A DNA stretch of 64,000 nt from positions 415,197 through 479,196 of the forward strand of contig QEYB01001497.1 in the NCBI GenBank assembly GCA_017562135.1, given 5' to 3'. Within the stretch, counting starts at the first letter, position 1, and each line of letters starts with the position of its first letter. The stretch comes from Dipylidium caninum (Eukaryota; Platyhelminthes; Cestoda; Cyclophyllidea; Dipylidiidae). The notes beneath the pieces are model-generated. The model saw only the letters and a program-made list of their open reading frames with translations, did no database searches and had not been told where the DNA came from. Shown here in pieces: positions 58,601-64,000 of the stretch. The translations under genes and the position numbers were made by a program.

Positions 58601-61600
58601 GTTGCCCCCTTTCGACATTCCTCGCTGCACTGTGGGGCAGTGCGTCATTGGTGCGTCCATTGATTGTCGGTGAATGCGTTGATTGGCACGCGCGCACTGC
58701 GGTGCTACCAGTCTGTGAGGCGTGACGTGTGACTCGATCTGTGGTCATTGTCAGGCGGTGAGTTTGATTGGGATGATACATCTGTCAAATTGTATGGCAG
58801 GTGTCCCAGGGTGAGCTCAGTCCAGCTACAAACTTGGCGACAAGTAGAAGGGAAAAAGTTCACTTGATTTTGATTTTCAGTACGAATACAAACCGTGAAA
58901 CCGCTGCCTACCGATCCATTTGATGATGCGACATTCCGAGTGTGAAGCTTGTGGCGGCCAAGCGTTCATAGCAACGTCGCTTCATGATTCTTCAATGTTG
59001 GCTCTTCCTATTATTGTGAATCAGAAGCCATCAAGAGTGAAATGTTCACCCACTAATAGGGGACGTGAGCTGAGTTTAGACCATCGTGAGACGGGTGAGT
59101 TTTACCCTGCTGACTGGTCGTTACTGCGAGGCCTGGTCGAGCGGCCAATAGTGGAAAGCTACCGTCTGAGGGAATAAGACTGAACGCCTCCAAGAGTGAA
59201 TCTCAGCTGAAGACGCAACGCTGCCCTGGGGCCTGCCACGTGGTGAGGCGGAGATAGTACTTTCCATCTGTCGGCTACGCACGGGGCCAGTGTGCCTCGG
59301 TGACCGCAGTTGATCTGACCGCGGTACGACGCCGGAGCGTAGGCCATCACCGTGTGCGCCGGATTGCCGAGGTGCTGCATAGGCGTGAAGGCATGAAATC
59401 GCTTGTAGACGACTTAATGTGCTGTCGATGAGATGTGAGTGTTCGAGCGGTTATCACACTGCGAAGTGCTGAGTCCCATTCCTATTCGACTTAACAATTT
59501 GTGGCCACTTAACCGCATTCATTATGGCTTGTCAGCAGTCGGCTGGCTGTCCCTTAAGTCTGTGGATGAATGGACTGACGGTTGTGTAGACGCACCGCAT
59601 GCATGTGGAGCGAGTTCACTGCCAACGCCATGAGGTTTTGCAGTGTCCGTGCGCATTCTCTGCGTTAGAGGTCTTAGCCAAGCTATGCGGCATCGTCACT
59701 TAACGGCGTTTAATAATGTGCGGCTTGAACACATTGGTTGGCGGCTAGCGCTTCCATCGCAAAAGTCAGATGCTGAGCATATGGGACGTCTTTCCCTGAG
59801 GCCACCATGTGATTTATCATCAGAGTGTGGTTCACATCCTCAATGTTATACCAACTGTTAACAAATCAGTGGGTAGGCTTTGCAACATTACCTCACCGCG
59901 GTGATTGGTAGTTTTAGCGCTGTAACCTATGTTATATGGGAGGTGTGTGCTCTGTTTATGTGATTTACTATGGCAGTCGCGCTTCCGCTAGAGTCAGCGC
60001 GTGCATATGTTTGCCGTGTCATGGAGGCGCCCATTCCTCCTACTGCGCATTGCCGTGATTTAGGGCGTTGCTGAGTGCCTCAGAGCCTATCTGCTGGACG
60101 TTGGTCTTCGCCGGTGGTAGACTGTTTGAACCTTGTGTTGATGACCATTCCGGGGAGGCTGAGTTTGCAACTACCGTCTAACGCGTGTCATGGACGTGAG
60201 TTGTGCAAGGGAAGGCGGACGAGTGGGTTCGTGCGGATTGCACGCCGAGGTGCTGGGTCTCCAGGGAGGTACATGACTCAGGCCCAGTGCGTTTGCGGGC
60301 CTCGTATACACACGTGAGCTGCCACATTTATTGTTTACTCGGGGATGATGCTGGAGCCCGAGGTGGCCTTGCCGGTCGTCGATTCCATCGGGCTTCTTCT
60401 GCCTATTTGTGAAGGCAGTCCAGCTCTGCCTTGCCTTCCAGTTTGCTTCAGTGGATGGGCTTCTGCGGGCGGACAGAGGGCCCGTGTGTGTACATTGCGT
60501 GGAGTGGTGGCGGTGAGAAGGGGCTGTCGCTCTCTCGAATCTAAGGACTCAACGGTGTTGGGGTGTGCATTTGCTGGCAGCAGTGAATACATCTTCGCGT
60601 CCGTGCCGGTGCGTGGGTTGGCTGATTGTCGGCACCTGCGGTCTGTCAACCGATGGTGACTGCCCGGCGCGGGTAGACTAGCGTCGACGAAGACCTAGGG
60701 AAGTATAATTGGATAGAATGGGCAAGAAGAGTCGCCCATGATAAGACGTTGACACCTGAAGAGAAAGACAAAGAACCTGATAAATTGGTGCTTCCCTAGT
60801 TGGAAGGCGAACAATAAAATGACTGATGACAGACTCACAAGTGAACCATTAACAGGTTGAGTTCTTCCCCACCCCCATATTCCACGGCCAATGCATGACA
60901 TTGTTTGATTAAGTTGTTCTTCCTGATTTAATTAAGCCACTCGAAATAGAGACTAGAGTGCATTTTGAGTGTGGGAAAAGGGTAAATATAATAAATCACT
61001 TTCGAGTGCTTTGTCACACCAGAGTGCCTCCTCCGAGATAATCTTGGGATGTTATTGTTTTTGCTGTGGCAATTGCTCTGACTCCTCCTTCTTGCTCCAT
61101 TCTCGATGCGACATTTCACTTAGTGAAGAGCAGACTCGTGAACGCGTTGAAGGGTCACAGCACAAACTCCTCTACTGACATGAGGGCTCCTTCTGCTCCC
61201 TCATGACGAGCATAAGCCCGACCGGTTGTGAATGGCGCTCTGAAGGTTCTGGGAGCGTCTAGAGTTTTCTGCCCACACTGGCGACGTGGAGAAAATCATG
61301 AGTGCAATTTCCTACGATGGTTGCGAGATGCATTCCCTCGACGGTGACGTTGAAGTTGCACCATTCTTTCGCAACCAGCGTCGGAGACCCATAAAGCAAC
61401 TGCTGAAGACGAGCTAACCCTCGAGGGGCAGCAAGTCCTCGATCCTTCGGGCAGAATGCACCGCAATTTATCGGCACCACTGTGTAAACGGCTATGATGT
61501 TTAGATGAGGACCAAGGAAGTCGGTTTTCCCAAAACACTACCACAGAAGGGGTGCACAGCTACTCAGCATGATTTCCAGCGACATAAGGGTCAGCCTTAG

Positions 61601-61704
61601 TCAACAGACTCTTCTCTGGAAGAATTGGTGAGTCACTTCCCCAAAAACCTTCAAACAAAAGGAACCGCAGGAAAGTTTGGCATTCAGCCTTAGAATTTAA
61701 ATGT
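55641..61704. other. gene-free region
   Basis: No recognisable gene. Sub-features are a short GA run near 57888-57901 and a stretch from 58.9 to 60.66 kb whose base composition (G/T-rich, evenly mixed) differs from its surroundings. At 60682-60801 a protein-like but start-less frame reads YNWIEWARRVAHDKTLTPEE and ends KLVLP-stop. Confidence 0.4.
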
Positions 61705-62440
61705 CATGTCAAATGGAACTGCGACTGTTGGTGAGCGAGTCCAGTTGGCAAAAGGTCCATGGAGGAGCCGCCTCCTCAGCAGAGAATGAGTCTATCTTCG
61801 GTTATGTTTGTTGTCCACTGACCGCCTCCGTCCTCTCTCCACCATCCGCTCCACCAACGCGCTCCGCCTTCTTTCCACACTTCAGCACGCCACTCTCGTT
61901 GCGCAAGAGGGTGTCGCCAATCCGCCGGGTTGTTCTTCACCCCATTCAGTGCATGAATTCGCTCGGGTCCGAAGACGAGAGAGGCCTGAAGAGTTCTATG
62001 TTTGCATAAAGAATGCCAATCCGGACGGAGACGGAGCTGGGTTTGACGAGAGAACAAGACAAGTGCGGTGACAAATGACACACAGAAAAGGCGAGGTGGT
62101 GGAGGATGAAGCGATGCAATGTGAAATCATCGGAGTCCTCAGAAATCCTGTGCACAGGCGGCAGATTCTTCTGCAGATGCGATACCGTCCAGCTGAAATC
62201 ACCAAATCCTACCTCAGGTCGCCTTCGTTGGCGTCATGAGGCCTACGTTCTATATCTACTGGCGACTTTTGTTCCATAGAGTCCAGCAGCCGCATCTGCT
62301 TCCTTAGAAGAGCAGCGACGATAGGCGCATTCTGTGTCTATGAAGCTGTGGCAATTGTATGTGACTTCTACCTCCTGCTTCGCGCACCTTCCATGGGGCC
62401 GTTCTAGCAGTCGCACTGTGTGCAATTCCATGCTGGAGAG
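61705..62440 (+). repeat. dispersed block, copy 2
   Basis: Counterpart of 54640-55640. Matching segments include AATGAGTCTATCTTCGGT, TTCTTTCCACACTTC, TGTTCCATAGAGTCCAGCAG and AGCAGTCGCACTG in the same order and orientation. Confidence 0.65.
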
Positions 62441-64000
62441 AATTGAGCAACAGGTAACTTTTGACATTAAGTACACGTCTAAGCAATGAAAAACATCCAG
62501 TGAACCTTGGTGAGTTTGAAACTTGTCTCGCTTTATCGTCGATTCCTTTGCAATTGGAGCAGCGAATTGCGCTCCCGCAATAAGTTTTGGCCAGCAAAAG
62601 AGGTCACCATTTGCAGGCTCTTAGTCTAGCGTCTCAATTCGATGCGCTCCTTCTCGTTTGTCAGTCTCGTGAAGTTATTAATCGCTTTTTTTCCAAACAG
62701 CCTTCCCTTCGCCGTAATCGCAATTCCAAACTCGACTGATACGTTAGGCCAAAGGAGAAGAAAGCTCTCTTGGTATTCAAATTGCTGCTCTCTACAACCG
62801 ACATACTGCCCCTCCACTTTCGTACTGTCACTTTTGGGAGGCAGAAGTCAACGTAAAGCGATGATCAAATTTGTGCAGTAGCTAGGCAAACGGGACCCGG
62901 CTTTTCATTCAGCAAGAATATAATTTTGCCTTCGTTTCAATTTGCCGCCTTCCCTCACCAAAGTTTCGCTTGCTTCAGCGCAATCGGCCCCGTTCTCCAC
63001 AACCTAATTTTGGTTCGACTCTCCTATATCCCCTGATGATTATTTGTCTTGCTGTTTTTTTATAGTTACTTGTCCATATATTTTCATCCGAGTTATACTC
63101 GATTGATATTAGGCAGCACAAAGGTGCATGGTGGCGGCAGAGGACAGGGCGGGAAAAAATGCTGGCAATTAGACTCAAAACACTTGCTGTATTTCCTTAT
63201 TAAACTACTCTTGGCGGGGTAGGAGTGGAATTTAAAACCTGATACTGCTGGTCAACTGACGTTGGGCGTGGTTAGTGTCACGCAGCTTACAATGGATTTG
63301 GTCTGTTGCCATTCAAGCGATCTTCTTCCGTTTTCCTAACTGCTCCGTCTCCTGCCTCCGCTTCCGTCTGGTCCCGAGAAGTCACAGGGAGAGGATATAA
63401 AAGCCAAGGAGAGTTTGATAATAATTGCCCAATTTGGCCGTCATACTTTGCGAGGAGCAGTTTCTCTGTTTGCCGACACCAGACTAGTATCACGATATGC
63501 AGTTTGCAACAGGCCGGCGTGGTAGGCCAGCAGATGAGTTGAGATGTGGTCGGGCGGAGCGCCCATTGAAAATGTGGGGCTGGTCATTGGTGTCGCTAAT
63601 AGTCATACCACTGCTTGGCTCTTCGGCACTTTGTGGGACCTTCTTTTTAAATGTCTACCAGCCGTGATCATGGGCTTTGTTTGTTCTTCTCATTTTGATT
63701 GTGGCTTATGTGACTCCTTCTTGTCTGACTCTCAAGTGAACGTGAGAATCAACAAGAATGAGCCACAAAACCCCAACAATCACAACGAGACAACCGTGTG
63801 AATGTCCTGTCATCCTAAGGTAATTGAGGCGACTCGTAACTTGTAACTGATTGGCTCGAGGGTAGGAAGCTTAGCAGCCCAGATTGGAGTAAGCGGACTT
63901 GATCGCTTGCAGTGAAATGGATCAGTTGCCGCAAGCAGTTTTCGTGAGCTGGACACCTCTGAGAGGGAGGCACCTGATTCAGTGGTTGGACATGCTGAGC
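62441..64000. other. gene-free right edge
   Basis: Only short ORFs (60-85 codons) without recognisable content. If a gene controlled by this territory exists, it lies beyond the window. Confidence 0.4.

Noticed and set aside
60355..60395. AGCCCGA...TCGGGCT hairpin
   Set aside because: Seven-base arms with a 26-nt loop are plausible by chance and do not form a tRNA or other known RNA.

Overview
This is a eukaryotic nuclear window, most likely from a flatworm and probably a tapeworm. The evidence is indirect. Recognisable genes are metazoan, with GT-AG introns, and many introns are only 28-37 nt. In CWF19L1 a few tiny introns lie at the 5' end and much larger ones follow, a size gradient known from schistosomes and other parasitic flatworms. 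No bacterial, organellar or CRISPR features were found.

Layout. 1-0.7 kb: end of a minus-strand WD-like gene. 2.4-5.9 kb (+): complete ten-exon CWF19L1. 6.3-6.6 kb (-): dead histone H3 copy. 8.1-9.0 kb (+): intronless TOMM40. 9.3-22.4 kb: gene-free, GC-rich DNA leading to a TBX2/3-type T-box gene (+, 22.4-29.5 kb, six exons). 30.8-34.5 kb (+): an unrecognised 280-residue protein and a compact ATP6AP1/Ac45. 35.0-42.7 kb (-): WDR83/MORG1 (convergent with ATP6AP1), then NUP62. 44.2-46.5 kb: a head-to-head pair of unrecognised ORFs. 46.5-64 kb: no recognisable gene, but a 0.5 kb CTC/GAG tract and two diverged copies of a 0.75-1 kb block.

The housekeeping genes are unrelated in function: pre-mRNA processing (CWF19L1, WDR83), mitochondrial protein import (TOMM40), V-ATPase assembly (ATP6AP1) and nuclear transport (NUP62). 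Each was placed by family resemblance and by exon phases that join in frame. The T-box gene is the only developmental regulator and is the one flanked by a large non-coding territory.

The most unusual structure is in WDR83. The 3' half of one exon plus its following intron is repeated in inverted orientation inside an upstream intron, as two 346-bp arms with 4 mismatches. More diverged homology outside the arms suggests an old inverted duplication recently homogenised by gene conversion. Other points of interest are a recurring palindrome, CGTCACA-N4-TGTGACG (or nearly so), at three distant non-coding sites, and the clustered ultra-short introns.
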